The position numbers were made by a program, and so were the translations under genes. 34,978 bases of DNA, taken from Euprymna scolopes (Eukaryota > Mollusca > Cephalopoda > Sepiida > Sepiolidae). Location of the stretch: contig CM044496.1 of NCBI GenBank assembly GCA_024364805.1, positions 2,415,456 to 2,450,433 of the forward strand. Direction: 5' to 3'. Below the pieces are notes generated by a model. It was not told the DNA's origin and made no database searches. It saw nothing but the letters and a program-made list of their open reading frames with translations. How positions within the stretch are numbered: the stretch's first letter is position 1; each line of letters opens with the position of its first letter. Below, piece by piece: positions 1-10,402 of this stretch.

Positions 1-129
1 TTACTTTCGATTTTTTGGGGCGCATGCGCACAAGTTAAAAGAAAGATTAAAACAGAACGAAATTTAAATTTCTATTCCATTTTTATAGTAAGTTTTATCC
101 TTGAAATATTCACTCATGGTGTTTGAATT

Positions 130-418
130 AGTTATCCTGCTCTACGGCATATCAACCCCTTTTGTGCCACTCGGTGCTGAATCCAGCAATTTTGAAAAAG
201 TCCTTATGCCTTATGTTCCCCATATCTTCAAATATTTACTCATGATGTTTGGTTTATATGTTTTTGTGTGTAGGAAAATTGTTTTTGGCTTTGCAGAACG
301 TGATTGAGTTTTGTAAAGGTAAAACGAAAACAAAAAAGAAAACATCAATGTTTGGTACATTTTCGGCCAGAAAGCCAGTATCTTCAGATAACCTGATCTA
401 GTAGCATCAGACATAGAT
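130..418. repeat. Interspersed repeat R1, copy 1
   Basis: This segment is clearly similar to 17512-17775 in the same orientation. Shared blocks include CATATCAACCCC near the start, GCTGAATCCAG, an ATATTTACTCATG-like stretch, and AACCTGATCTAGTAGCA at the end. The copies differ by many substitutions and small indels, so they are old. Short open frames occur on both strands here (68 aa plus, 67 aa minus), but the second copy does not preserve them, so I do not call a gene. The family is not recognised; no terminal repeats or target duplication were found. Confidence 0.7.
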
Positions 419-593
419 TGAATACGTTAGTAGCATCTTTCAAATGTGACGGTTATTTACATATTGTACAAATTCCAAATTAAAGCATATCATAAAAATA
501 TGTAGACTTAATAAAACGAATATCAAATAAGTTAAAATATTGGTTTACTAAAACTTCAAAATACAAACAAACCAACAGACAGGAAGTGCCGCT

Positions 594-677
594 TATACAG
601 GGTGGGGCAGAGCAACTTGCTTATTTGGAATATGAATTAAAAGAAAAAAAGCAAGTTGCTCTTCCCCATCCTGTATA
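594..677. mobile_element. Palindromic mini-MITE
   Basis: Two arms of about 29 bases, 594-622 and 649-677, are near-perfect inverted repeats. The outer ends read TATACAGGGTGGGGCA and, on the other strand, TATACAGGATGGGGAA. The loop is about 26 bases and A-rich. The 84-base size, the arms almost meeting and the TATA at both ends suggest a miniature DNA transposon with a TA-type target site. The superfamily is uncertain. No coding capacity is present. Confidence 0.65.
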
Positions 678-694
678 AATAAATAGATTAGATG

Positions 695-975
695 TTTCTG
701 AGTTTTTTTTTTTTTTTTTTTTTTTTGAGATGAGGATTTGTTATTTGTATTATTATTCATCTTGAGTGTGATTTTCACAACGTTTCGGTCGATGTAACCC
801 TGTGAAGTAAATAAAGGGTTCTGATTGAAATTCCGTCCAAATTCTCGAGTTCGACAAACATTCCCGAGTTTGACATCTGAAGAAGGTCGGAGGTTATATC
901 GACCGAAACGTTGTGAAAATCACACTCAATATGAGAACTGTAGTCCGATGAATAATAATACATAAATAGATTAGA
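695..975. mobile_element. Foldback SINE-family element X1, tRNA part absent
   Basis: The left arm (about 747-799) and right arm (about 893-961) are inverted copies of one sequence containing ATTTTCACAACGTTTCGG. The left end is preceded by a 20-plus base poly-T run and the block GAGATGAGGATTTG, the same outer end seen at 22575. The centre matches the body of the tRNA-derived element at 22831-23268 in reverse orientation. This copy therefore has the body and arms but no tRNA-like head. The motif CTGAAGA at 877-883 is followed by a small stem and GAAAC (see findings). Confidence 0.7.
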
Positions 976-1139
976 TGTTTCAGTATAAGAATAGATAGAA
1001 AACGTTATTTTATTCTTTTGTTATTATTTTAAATTTCTGTAAATTCGTAATGTGTTTTTCTCTTCTAAGTAAACAGACGATTGATTTATTGATTTTTTTT
1101 TGTGAACTTGATTGAACAGCTGTTTCCAAAACGGAATAT

Positions 1140-1495
1140 TAGTGTTGATTACTGTTGTCAATCCTTGTTGGCTGAGAATTAGTTGAACGTTTGGATCATC
1201 GACTTGGTCGAATGGCTTCTCTCCACTTGATTTGATCCATTGCCAATGCTTTTGTTAACATATGATGTTTCGAGTCGTGCTTGATGTTATCACTCCACCT
1301 TTTGACTTCTTGAACAGGGTCCAGGGATATCAAAGTTAAGGATTCTTTTTGGCCATTTGTCAACTGTCATGTGTTGAATGTGGTCAAACCATCTCAGTCT
1401 ATTCCAGCATCTACGGAATTGGAGTCAAGTCTGGATCTCAGCTTATTGAGAAGCATATCCATTGTATCATCGCTGCGGATTAGTCTCTTATGCGT
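1140..1495 (-). pseudogene. LINE reverse-transcriptase ORF, C-terminal relic
   Basis: The minus strand from about 1495 down to 1150 encodes, with breaks, residues typical of the C-terminus of endonuclease-reverse transcriptase ORFs of non-LTR retrotransposons: LRWFDHIQHM, then DKWPKRILNFDIPGPC, then WSDNIKHD, then LAMDQIKWREAIRPS. The order matches the usual tail (the F/WGH motif, then RG-rich, then W..L, then ..R..WR). Only this tail remains; the catalytic RT core is absent, and at least one frameshift and stops interrupt it. This is a 5'-truncated, long-dead LINE copy. The clade (RTE-like or related) is not certain. Confidence 0.7.
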
Positions 1496-1930
1496 ATCTT
1501 CATGATGTCTATTGATGATACAGGAGGTTTAAAAAATAATTGACCTTGCTTGAGAATGTAAATATCTGAGTCTCTGTTTACTTGCCTCTCCACAAGGGCA
1601 AAGTTTGACACAAATTCGATTTGAATGCAGGAAAAATACACCTCCTCAAAAACCACTGTATTATTACCCCTTCAGTTTTATTGAATGGATTGGGGGAAAA
1701 AAAAATCCTGTGACTGAAATTTTTACAATTATAGAAGCCCTGGATAACAATTTTCTTCATGTCTCATAAACGCTCTCCATACAAACAGTGAAAAATCGAA
1801 CTTTTATACTTATGGATTATACAAATAACCTATGATCTTTCTCAGTTCATTGCTGAGTGATGAGCCATGCCCTCATAACAGTGGCCTTGCACGGTGTAGA
1901 AAGATATGGAGGGTTTTATCTTGGATCCAC
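1496..1930. other. Unassigned sequence
   Basis: No repeat match inside the window, no terminal repeats and no coding signal above chance were seen here. A 60-residue minus-strand frame at 1578-1760 is lysine/phenylalanine-rich and looks like AT-rich chance. Confidence 0.4.
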
Positions 1931-1935
1931 TTGTG

Positions 1936-2060
1936 AAGTGGCTGAGATGGTTACTGAAGGAGATTCACTCTGAATGGATTTGAGTGCCAAGTTCAGGATA
2001 TCTCAACAATTTTGAGTACTCATGTTATCGTTCAATAGCATACTTTTTACTTCAAGCTCA
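1936..2060 (+). mobile_element. Candidate tRNA-derived SINE head
   Basis: The plus strand carries TGGCTGAGATGG at 1939-1950, a good RNA polymerase III A-box, and GGATTTGAGTGCC at 1976-1988, a B-box-like block. The spacing of about 37 bases is normal for a tRNA-related promoter. The flanks do not fold into a full tRNA, so this is a SINE head or degenerate pseudogene, not a functional tRNA gene. The 3' limit of the element could not be fixed. Confidence 0.45.
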
Positions 2061-2950
2061 ATAATTATCTGCCTTATGATAGAGCCGAGGAATAAATGGC
2101 TGAGCATGTCTTCAACAGTGATAAACTTCGGCTGTTCTGGAAATCTGTCAATGAAGTGAGTTGTTAGCATCAATTCTGAGTTGGTACCACGTACATGATT
2201 GCCAATACTGATCTGCCATTGGCTAGAGAAGAACGAATGGTGACTTTTGTGATTTCAGCCATAACTAGAATGGCAGCGTAGACAACACGTTTCAGAAAAC
2301 CTTTTTGGGGGTGAACTTTTTTCTCATCAGAATCTGATTTAATTCTTTAAGCATCAGCTTAAGATTAAAATTAGATGTGATAGAAAAAGATTACATTCCA
2401 TAGAAATCAGCAAAAGGTGGATTCAAGCTGTGAGCTTGTACATACTAAAGAGTCAGGCATGTGCACCCTGTCTGAAAATGGCGCACACAATTCTGGGTCC
2501 ATTTGCACTTCAGAGCAACTGAACTAGTTAAGTGAGCAAGTCCTTTGCCTTTTATTTTTTGGTAATAGAAATTCTCCAAGATGCCCATTATCAACTTTTA
2601 ATCTGCCTTGACCTCCCCCAATTTTTTTTTTTTTTTTATGGAAAGATGCCATCTACTCTGAAACTCCACCACTATTTATTTCCTTCCACTTAAGTTCCAC
2701 TTCTATTTAAAGACCGACCTGCTCAGTTTTTAAAAAAAGTAGGAAAACGAAAAAGCACAATGCCTGAAGATTGACATTAAATCGATGAAACTTAGTTGAT
2801 TTTAAATATGTATTTAAAAAAAAAAATGTCTGTGTTGTGTTGATTTTTTAAACTTACATATTTTAATTAAAATTTTCACAAAGCTTACATTGAAGAAAAA
2901 ATCTCTAATTAGTTCATCTTTTTATTTCATATGTTGGAAAGCTGGAGTCA

Positions 2951-2971
2951 TATATATGTGTGTGTGTGTGT
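2951..2971. repeat. (TA)n(TG)n microsatellite
   Basis: A short TATATATG then TGTGTGTG tract is directly visible. Confidence 0.9.
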
Positions 2972-3669
2972 CTTGTATATATATGTGTCTGTATTTCTTA
3001 CATGTGTCAATATATATTACATGGGTTTGTGTATTGTCTAGTGGTGTATATAAGTGTCTTTGATATCTAATGAATGCGTGTATACAGAGTACAGCAATAT
3101 TTATTGTATCCTACATGTATATATATATAATGTTCATTGTGGTTGTGAGCACTTCAAATGTTAACAAACATGACATATAAACTTTTATAGGCAATAGACA
3201 GCTTTAATCAAACAGATAATAAATATCTCTGCTTGTCTCAGACCAAAAGGCACATACCTTCTTATTTGTCCAAAAAGGACGCCATAGCGAGTTATATTTT
3301 ACACAGTCTTTATTTGTTTTATGGATTCACTTTCCGGAGTTTAGCACGCTGAATTTCTTTCTACATTTTCACTGGTTCTTCCCTTTGCTTCCAATGGGGT
3401 TGTCCACACGTCCACTCGTTAACGCGTTTCTTGTCAACTCATTCGCTTGACCTCTGCTTACTAACTAAGTATTATGTCAGCAAAACCCCAATCACATGTC
3501 CAAGAACACAAAACAGGTGTTCCTCTCATGTTTACTTCTAACCAAATTCCACAACTACTCATTGAATTTCTAAATCGACTTTGTTTATTTTATTTTTTAG
3601 TTAAATTCCTGACTAAACATTCCAAGCTGTAATTCCACATTTTCCAAAATCGAATTGTATTATTTTTCT

Positions 3670-3688
3670 AATAATAATAATAATAATT
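3670..3688. repeat. (TAA)n microsatellite
   Basis: About six perfect trinucleotide units. Confidence 0.9.
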
Positions 3689-3949
3689 GATCAGGTTACT
3701 CTGCATTGCCGCAGCATACTAATAAAATACTACACACAGGTAACGATTGTTATGCTGATACATTTCTTAGCAGGTGGATTCAGGTGCAACATAGGTATTC
3801 GATGTACTCAACGTTTTTGTTATATAGAAGATTAGGAGCGAGAGAGAGAGAGACTGATCAGATTAGCCATTTCAGAATCAACAATTTTTGTTTTTACAGC
3901 ATTTCAACATCTTTTGGTTTCTTTAAATGCAACTCTATCCAAATCCTGT

Positions 3950-4345
3950 ATATAATTCTCACAAAATTTCGGCTGATGTAACTTTGGGCCTTCTTCAGGT
4001 GCATCATGACAAACTCTGTAACATGCAAAGACTCATGGAGCAATTGATGTAAGTGCTAAGTAATAACCAGTTCAAAGTGACAGTTATCTTCAGTACTCAC
4101 AAATAATTTAAGACTTTTACTTGGTCATGGCTCACGGAATAAGTGCAAGCTATTCCCATGGATTAAATAAAGGGTTTCATTTGAAAGTCCATACAAATTT
4201 CTGAGTTTGACCAGATGCACCTGAAGAAAGTCGGAAGTTACATCAGCCGACATGTTGTGAGACTAACATACCAGATGAGAACAGTAGTCCGAATGATACA
4301 AATGATGCAAATTATCAATCCTCACCTAAAAAAAACTGTCAAAAC
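3950..4345. mobile_element. Foldback SINE-family element X2, diverged
   Basis: The left part (about 3955-4020) holds CTCACAAAATTTCGGCTGATG and CCTTCTTCAGGTGCATC. The right part (about 4120-4345) holds the same body in reverse, ending in CACCTGAAGAAAGTCGG, then AGATGAGAACAGTAGTCCG, then CAATCCTCACC. Thus one element body is present as two facing arms, the right one longer. Compared with 22831-23268 it is clearly older. The tRNA-like head is not recognisable. Confidence 0.65.
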
Positions 4346-5484
4346 GCATACAAATACTATTGGAAACGTTTATGATATTATGACTCGGACAATGTCGGAT
4401 GTCCCTGGGAGAGTGGTGATTGACCGACATTTGAACTGGAAAATATCTTTGGCTGGAGTCCAGCCACTCAAGAAATGTTTTCTTTGAAATAAAATAAGTA
4501 TTTCATAAATAGGGAATCATGCTGAGACTGACCTATTTGAGAAATATAATGTCCAAGTTTATCTGCAGATGAGTCCCCTTTGAATGGACACTGTCTAGCC
4601 ATTATCTCTAGTGGATATCTTGAGTAGTCAGCTTCTGAATGATCAAATGGTTACCTCTAACAAAGGACAGAATTTTTCAGACTTGAAAAGATTTCAGGAG
4701 GTGGGAAGCAGAGGTAGTCAGAGAAGGTTTTCCAGGTGTGATGCAGTGGGTTGTACATACGAGGAGGAGTTAGTTGAGGCAATATGCCTCTCCAGGCAAG
4801 GTGAATCCTTGGGATTCTCAGCTAAACAATTGTATTTTAGTTTAATTAGACAAAATCTCATTCTGCCATTCAACCTAAGAAAACGGGTGCTACTTGTAAT
4901 CGCCCATAAAAAGTAAATAAACATCTAATATTTGTTTATAAACTGCACTTATGGTTTTGCTTGGGATAAGAATTCTTTGTTGTAGCACTGACTGAGTTGA
5001 ACAACAACCTTAGATTGGCACAACGAGTGGGATGATCACGGCCTGTGCAGTGAATGCACAAGTATATGTTCATAACACCACAGCTAAAATTCAAGTGTAT
5101 AAGGCTAAGGTCTGCTGAATATGAAGCTCATTCATTATTTATTCATTATCTTTGACTGATGAGTCACTGCAACCATTCCAGCAGATCATTTGAAGTGTGG
5201 GGAGTTGCCCGATCTTGTTATCTTCTATTGCCTCAAACTTCTTAATTACCATTAGGTAGTGCTCAGTATTTATACAATGCAGATCTGCATATTTCGAGCA
5301 TATCATCGAATGATGCTAAAGAAAGCAAAGACTGTTGGACATTCATAATTGAGATTTGGTGGACAAGATAGGTATAGACCGGTTTATTTGCACCAAATAT
5401 GGTTGGATTGCAGAAAGTATTGTGAATGTTAACAATAGGTTAAATGTTTTGGTGTGCAGAGTGGGAGGTCACCTTGTACTCAAC

Positions 5485-5512
5485 ATAATAATAATAATAA
5501 TAATAATAATAA
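5485..5512. repeat. (ATA)n microsatellite
   Basis: Nine near-perfect units. Confidence 0.9.
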
Positions 5513-5880
5513 AATGACAGTGCACCATACCAAACACTCTATAGTCACTAAGTCAATAATAACATTTTCGTTTTAGATAATCCTGTAAAAGAAGGAGTGC
5601 AAATAGTTGAACAGTGAATAGTAATAGATATAAGTGCGTTTGAATCTGCCTTCAGTGATTACAATTTGTGTTTACATTCATTATCTATCTCGACTGTCCC
5701 ACCCTGCCTTGTCTCCTTGATTCAACAATCATCACCTTTTAAAAAAATAAAATAAATTAAAAAAAATCCAAATTATTAGAAAATCTTGTTTATTCAAACA
5801 ACTTTTTTTTTTTTTTAGTTTATTTGATTTTGTTCAGCATCTACTCCCCCACTCCTCAAAAACAATATGTCGTTTTCAAC

Positions 5881-5930
5881 ATATTATTATTATTATTAGT
5901 AGTAGTAGTATTAATAATAGTAGTGGTATT
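5881..5930. repeat. (TTA)n / (GTA)n compound microsatellite
   Basis: A TTA run switches to GTA units and then to degenerate TAA/TAG units. Confidence 0.85.
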
Positions 5931-6664
5931 TGTACGTTCTAGGAATTCTCACACTGGCTATCATCACCGATTACGCATTGATAATAACCGGTGGTGTTTC
6001 CTGGAGTCTGGGTGACAATAGTTCTATCAAAATTTTCCAGTGCTCTCCACCTCTTTTGATAATATTTGAAAATCACTTTGCTTTATTGCAACAGTCGCTT
6101 ACCATTATTACCATTAATATTTATTCACTAGGATTTCTGAGTTATTTGCAGTGATTGCTTACTGGCAAAAACAGATGATAATCCTTAAAAACTCTGTGAC
6201 AACAAGTTCCCCCAGATTTGTAGTACAGCAGCAAAAGGAAGAAATAGAAAAAAAGTGGGAAAAAGAACAAGTGAAAAAAAAAGACTACGATATAACATTA
6301 AGAGTATATCTGTTATTAGGACTGAAAAATAGAACGGGAACAAAACAACACCAAAAAAAAAAAAAAAAAAAAAAAAAATGGCAGTGTCAAAACGTCCTCT
6401 TGTCGATACAACGCATGAAAGTTCTTTTTCCTTTCCTCAACTTGCAATAAATCCTTGTGTAGTCGATATTTTATCTTCCACTGTTTGTTCTCATTCTAAG
6501 CTGCCCAACAAAAAACTCAACTCAACCCTCATGCTTTAGAATTCGTCCCTTTTAACAGTTATCAATAGTGTACATATACAAATTAATGACATACGTTCAC
6601 CAATGAGCGACCTACAAAATTAACTTGTCTTTTTATCTTCTTTCCGATATTTCCTGTCAGCATT

Positions 6665-6928
6665 TTACAGGCAAACAAACATGAGGTCGTTTATGAGAGT
6701 GATAATTTCTATTACAGCCACTCCTGATATCACTATCACATAAATAGCAGGGAAATGGTGATCGCCTTCGACGTGTACATCTACATAGAATATGTGTACT
6801 TCTACGTCCCCATCTTCCTCATCACTACCACCATCCCCACCGGCACATACCACAATTCCATCTTCTGGTTCCATAGGCAGCGTTTCTGACCTTATCCAAA
6901 GGGACAGTAGAGGATAGGGATCATTCAT
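6665..6928 (-). other. 87-residue open frame beside the retroelement fossil
   Basis: This minus-strand frame starts with Met, has a glycine/aspartate/glutamate-rich middle (GGDGGSDEEDGDVE) and ends in a hydrophobic stretch (about residues 58-87) that could be a membrane segment. It lies just downstream, in the same direction, of the decayed pol region and may be a leftover of the same old element. No family was recognised. It could equally be a chance frame; the acidic run comes from a low-complexity CCT/CAT-type tract. Confidence 0.25.
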
Positions 6929-7015
6929 AAATTATATGATTTCTTCCTCATTGTTCTTCGAGATAAGAGGCACAACAAGGGCAGGCACCATCAACCAACA
7001 TAGTTTGAATACTTA

Positions 7016-8996
7016 TTATTTTTTTCTATTCGCCCACTGTATTATACGGTGTGTCGGCAACTCTAACCACTGATGGTGTGATATCCCTTTTATATACTGT
7101 TCATAGTGGTAAATTCTATTGGCTGGCGCAGTTGATGGTGTTGCATCATCCGTAGGTGTCACATTATACCAGTACACAGCTTCTGGAATCAAACACTGTG
7201 TCCTGGCAGTAATTCTTTTGTGGATGTAGTGACACTGCTCCGCTTTGGCGTTACCCTCAGGAAAATATGTACATTGATAATGCATTCTAACCCCCCATTC
7301 GGTTGTGAATTTCTGAAATTTTTGACTGATAATGCCTCTACATTTCGATGTCAAGTGGGGGACCATGTTCAAAAAAGATGGATCTAAATTGTTGCTCAAT
7401 GTTTGATGTATCCTGTCGTGTCAACAGACGCCATATTGTGAAATGCGTTGGGCCACAGGTGCAGAAATGTTTGCCATCATAATGAGTTATATCCATACCT
7501 ATCCGACACCAGTTTTCCTCTTTATGCCATCAGGATATGTACATCAGGATAATGCTGGATCAATTCACTGACACTCTTCGCATGAGTGTATTGCTGCCTT
7601 GATCAGTGCCTTCGTAGTTGCAAGATACTCTTCTGACAAAATATGTAGTTCGACGAATTCCAGAATGTCAACTTTTCTGATGTATTTCAAGAAACTGATC
7701 TGGTGTAAATTGATCCAGTTAGCCTGTGCATGTCAGTTGTGGAGGATTAGATCTCTGCCTCATTATATCCATCCATCACTTTGGCACTCGTCTAAGCTTA
7801 TCAGCCAAATTCTGCTCTGATGGAACTAAAGTAATGTCAACCTACAAACTGTATTTGTCAACTGGACGCTTTATTATTGTTAGTCTCCTTCGTATCAAGA
7901 TTTCACTTGCAGCGTTAGTCCTAACTTGTGCCTTCCCAGTTAAGGTGGAAGTCAACCAGTGGTAAACACACAATGAATCAGTATGGATGATGTACAACCT
8001 TGGCTTGCTACTACAGCACAATATTAAGGCCTTTCAGCATGGCATCAGGTTCCGCCAAATTGATATGCTGGGCATCAGTGTTCGGACGAAGCCAGCACGC
8101 ATCTTCTACAACATTACTCAATCGTTCTAATACTACACCTGTAGGCAAAGAACTTGCGTCAACCTATACATTCGGTTTGCGTCCGGATACATACCATTCT
8201 CCCTGGGCAGGGTCGTTTCTACATATTTTAGTCAATGTTTCGGCCATCATGTGCTGGAGAGAATTGTCATCGACTTCGTCGCCCCATCCCTTTGTTACTG
8301 CAGTTGCTAGTCTTTTTAGTACTCCTGTTGCCACTCTGAGCCATCCACAGACAGGTAAATGTCCTACTAATTTACAGCAAATGGAAAACATGATTTACCA
8401 TGTTCACACACTAGGTAACTCTGGAATTGGGCTCCCTCACTTCCATCATAAAGTATTACATTCCTCCCGGACCTCAGGGCCCAACACGAGCACCCCATCT
8501 TTTAAGCGGATAGGATGCTTATTTATTAAACCAAAAGATTCCAGTTTTGTTTGAACCACATCTGCAAACACTATGTTTTCATTAACGTAGATGTCATTAA
8601 TAAAACTTTCACTGTGGTCTCATCTGGCATCAAAACAGTTTTAATGATAGCTGTCATTATTAAGGGTGCTACGTTAAGCCAAAACCTAAGCATGTCAAAC
8701 AGTACTGTTTTCCTTTGATTATCACTGTCTGAAATGTCCACAGTGACTCATGGATCCATATCTATAGGTAGGCTTTCTTCAAATCCAGCAGTGCTACATT
8801 ACTCCCTTTCTGATGCCACTCTCGTGGTTTAACAGCACACACACCTGCATTTTTGGTAAAAGCATCAACATGCGGATTCAATTTTTGATAATCCATCATG
8901 GGTTGAATTTTGTGTTTAGTCGGTGACTCAATAACCATGAGTGGAATTACTCCTTTGGGTATATAAAAAGTTCTAAGACATATTAACCGCCTGGAG
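7016..8996 (-). mobile_element. Fossil LTR-retrotransposon-type pol region
   Basis: Reading the minus strand from 8996 to 7016, the parts appear in the order reverse transcriptase (about 8760-8985), a downstream RT/RNase H region (about 8000-8395) and an integrase core plus C-terminal part (7016-7399). Diagnostic local motifs are YIPKGVIPLM and LDLKKAYL for the RT start, GHLPVCGWLRVA for the connection, and WYNVTPTDDATPSTAPAN for the integrase end. The RT-RNase H-integrase order is that of Ty3/BEL-type LTR retrotransposons; the exact family is not certain. No gag and no flanking LTRs were identified. It is an old, clearly non-functional fossil with many breaks. Its upstream side stops abruptly at a Helitron end (8996/8997). 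Confidence 0.8.
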
Positions 8997-9068
8997 AACC
9001 CCCGCGAAAAAAGCCTTTGCTGGACATACAAAAATGCGTGCACCATTTTTGCCTTTTATATATATAGA
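8997..9068 (-). mobile_element. Helitron copy Z, 5' end only
   Basis: The last 72 bases match the 5' region of the Helitron at 18372-18744 (CGAAAAAAGCCTTTGCTGGACATAC compares with its CGAAAAGCCTTTGCCGGACATAC; only the shared core is meant). On the minus strand it begins TCTATATATATAAAAGGC at 9068. Position 9068 directly abuts the CTAG end of copy A. The rest of the element is missing: sequence to the left is the retroelement fossil. Confidence 0.75.
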
Positions 9069-9799
9069 CTAGTGGGGGGTACCCGGCGTTGCCCGGGTGT
9101 TTGGAGGTAAATCAAAACTCCGGCTGGGGGGTAAAATAAAAAAGTTTTGGTAGGTGAGTATGAGGCAAAGTGTGAAAAAAAAACATGCGATGTTAACCAT
9201 TGGGCCACCGCGACATACAAATGGAAACACGTTTGAATTTATTTAATTACTTAGATTTGGCAGGTGCACGTTTTAATGACTTAATGAGGTCAACTTTGAC
9301 TGCAGGGTTTTTCATTTACTGCGAGAACGCTTTTTTTAGGTGCACGTTTTAATGAGGTCAACTTTGACTGCGGGGTTTTTATTTTTATTTTCCCAAGATG
9401 TGTGTTGGGGGAGGGGGGAACCAGCTCCCCTTGTCCAATTTGATTAGCAATTGTTTGATATAAGGAAAATATTTCCACATTGATCAAAGCTGATTGCTTT
9501 CGGACATTTCCGGTGATAACCACCGGAAAAATACTGCAAGAAATAAGTGTTGTTTTTATTATAGGAAGAAGCCTAATCCACACGCAGCGAGTGAAAACTG
9601 TTGAATATTTATCTTCCCGAAGTCGAGCAAATTAAATAGACAGGCGAGCTCTGTTGTTAACTCGGAGATATTACAATTTATATGTGATATAAAAAGTTTT
9701 AAGAAGTTGTGAGCTGACTGACTGCTTCTCTGAAAAAAGCCTTTCTTGGACATACACAAAAAGCAAACATAAATACATTTTCGCTTTTATATATATAGA
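9069..9799 (-). mobile_element. Non-autonomous Helitron copy A
   Basis: On the minus strand it starts TCTATATATATAAAAGCG at 9799 and ends CTAG at 9072-9069. A perfect 6-bp hairpin (ACCCGG / CCGGGT, 9081-9098) lies about 8 bases before the end. TC at the 5' end, a 3' hairpin and CTRR are the established Helitron hallmarks. No Rep/helicase coding is present, so it would depend on an autonomous relative. A 45-base block (GGTGCACGTTTTAATGA...) is directly duplicated at 9262-9311 and 9340-9383. A tRNA-like A-box, TGGCCCAATGG, lies at 9198-9208 on the minus strand; its B-box is eroded. Confidence 0.85.
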
Positions 9800-10398
9800 C
9801 TAGCGGGGGTACTCAGCGTTGCCCGGGTGTTTGGGGGTGTGTATGTAGGAGAGGGTGACCCTGTTTTAATATTATAAAAAAAAACACAATGTTAAAAAAA
9901 ATTTGAAAAACCAATACAAAGCAAAACAGCGAACAAACGTAATATAAAAAAAAAAAAAGATGTAAAAAAAAAAAAGTTTAGGTAGAAAGACAGGCTCGAA
10001 CCCGAAGCATCGAGGCTAAGGCGGAAAAAAGATGCCCGACATGTTACCCTACGCCAAAGAGACATACACTTAACGGATAAAATTAAACCTTTAAAAACAC
10101 TTGCAGGTGGTTGAAACTAACGCGAACGTTTTCTAGGTCAAACATGACGTTATTGTCGTAGTAGCAGGAGCAGAGAAAATGAAGGCACCTCTCCTTGTAC
10201 AAAACTGATGATTTTAGGGTGAAGGAATTAATGTTTTTGGCCAATTTTTCGATATTTGATGGGCGAAGGTTGGAACTTTAAAATGATACCTATCTGGCGA
10301 AAATCCGTGATCCATGTCGAAAACCTTTGCGAGACATACAAACACGCATACATACATACATACATACATACACACATTTTCGCTTTTATATATGTAGA
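9800..10398 (-). mobile_element. Non-autonomous Helitron copy B
   Basis: The minus strand starts TCTACATATATAAAAGCG at 10398 and ends CTAG at 9803-9800, immediately touching the TC of copy A. The hairpin is partly eroded (CCCGGGCAACGCTGAG). The base beyond the 5' end is A on the minus strand, as expected for A|T insertion. Near the 3' end it has a tRNA-like segment: A-box TGGCGTAGGGT (10056-10046) and B-box GGGTTCGAGCC (10003-9993). Its 5' half is similar to the oppositely oriented copy F (19792-20150), for example in TTGGCCAAAAACATTAATTC read on copy F. Confidence 0.85.
9990..10060 (-). repeat. tRNA-like segment inside Helitron B
   Basis: The A-box and B-box are in correct order with about 53 bases between their first bases. 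The short stems of a true tRNA cannot be completed, so this is a tRNA-derived pol III promoter relic rather than a tRNA gene. Confidence 0.6.
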
Positions 10399-10402
10399 TA
10401 GA

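Larger units (their letters stand above)
2061..3944. other. Mostly unassigned, with microsatellites
   Basis: No gene or element could be supported apart from a 54-base fragment at 2678-2731 resembling the start of repeat R3 (CTTCTATTTAAAGACCGACC), a TG repeat at 2951-2971 and a TAA repeat at 3670-3688. A 91-residue frame at 3706-3981 has no recognisable domain and overlaps the next repeat. Confidence 0.45.
4346..6664. other. Unassigned, AT-rich, microsatellites
   Basis: No gene, transposon end or RNA gene could be supported. Open frames of 101 aa (4611-4916), 63-74 aa (5824-6154) and 99 aa (6151-6450) show no known domain, and the latter two are biased by trinucleotide or poly-A runs. Directly visible are (ATA)n at 5485-5512, a (TTA)n/(GTA)n tract at 5881-5930 and a poly-A run of about 25 near 6353-6378. 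Confidence 0.4.

Noticed and set aside
4560-4605. CAGATGAGTCCCC...GGACAC resembled a hammerhead stem II
   Set aside because: The CUGA start and the GAAA block are both missing.
4611-4916. 101-residue open frame
   Set aside because: No domain, no promoter or splice context, and a competing frame on the other strand; compatible with chance.
5150-5200. GACTGATGAGTCACTGC looked like a hammerhead core
   Set aside because: No GAAA and no stem II partner follow within a sensible distance.
6665-6928. Host gene with membrane segment
   Set aside because: Low-complexity acidic run, no exon signals checked positive, and position next to a retroelement fossil.
8000-8554. 184-residue plus-strand frame, the longest uninterrupted frame outside the gap
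   Set aside because: It is the antisense shadow of the retroelement fossil.
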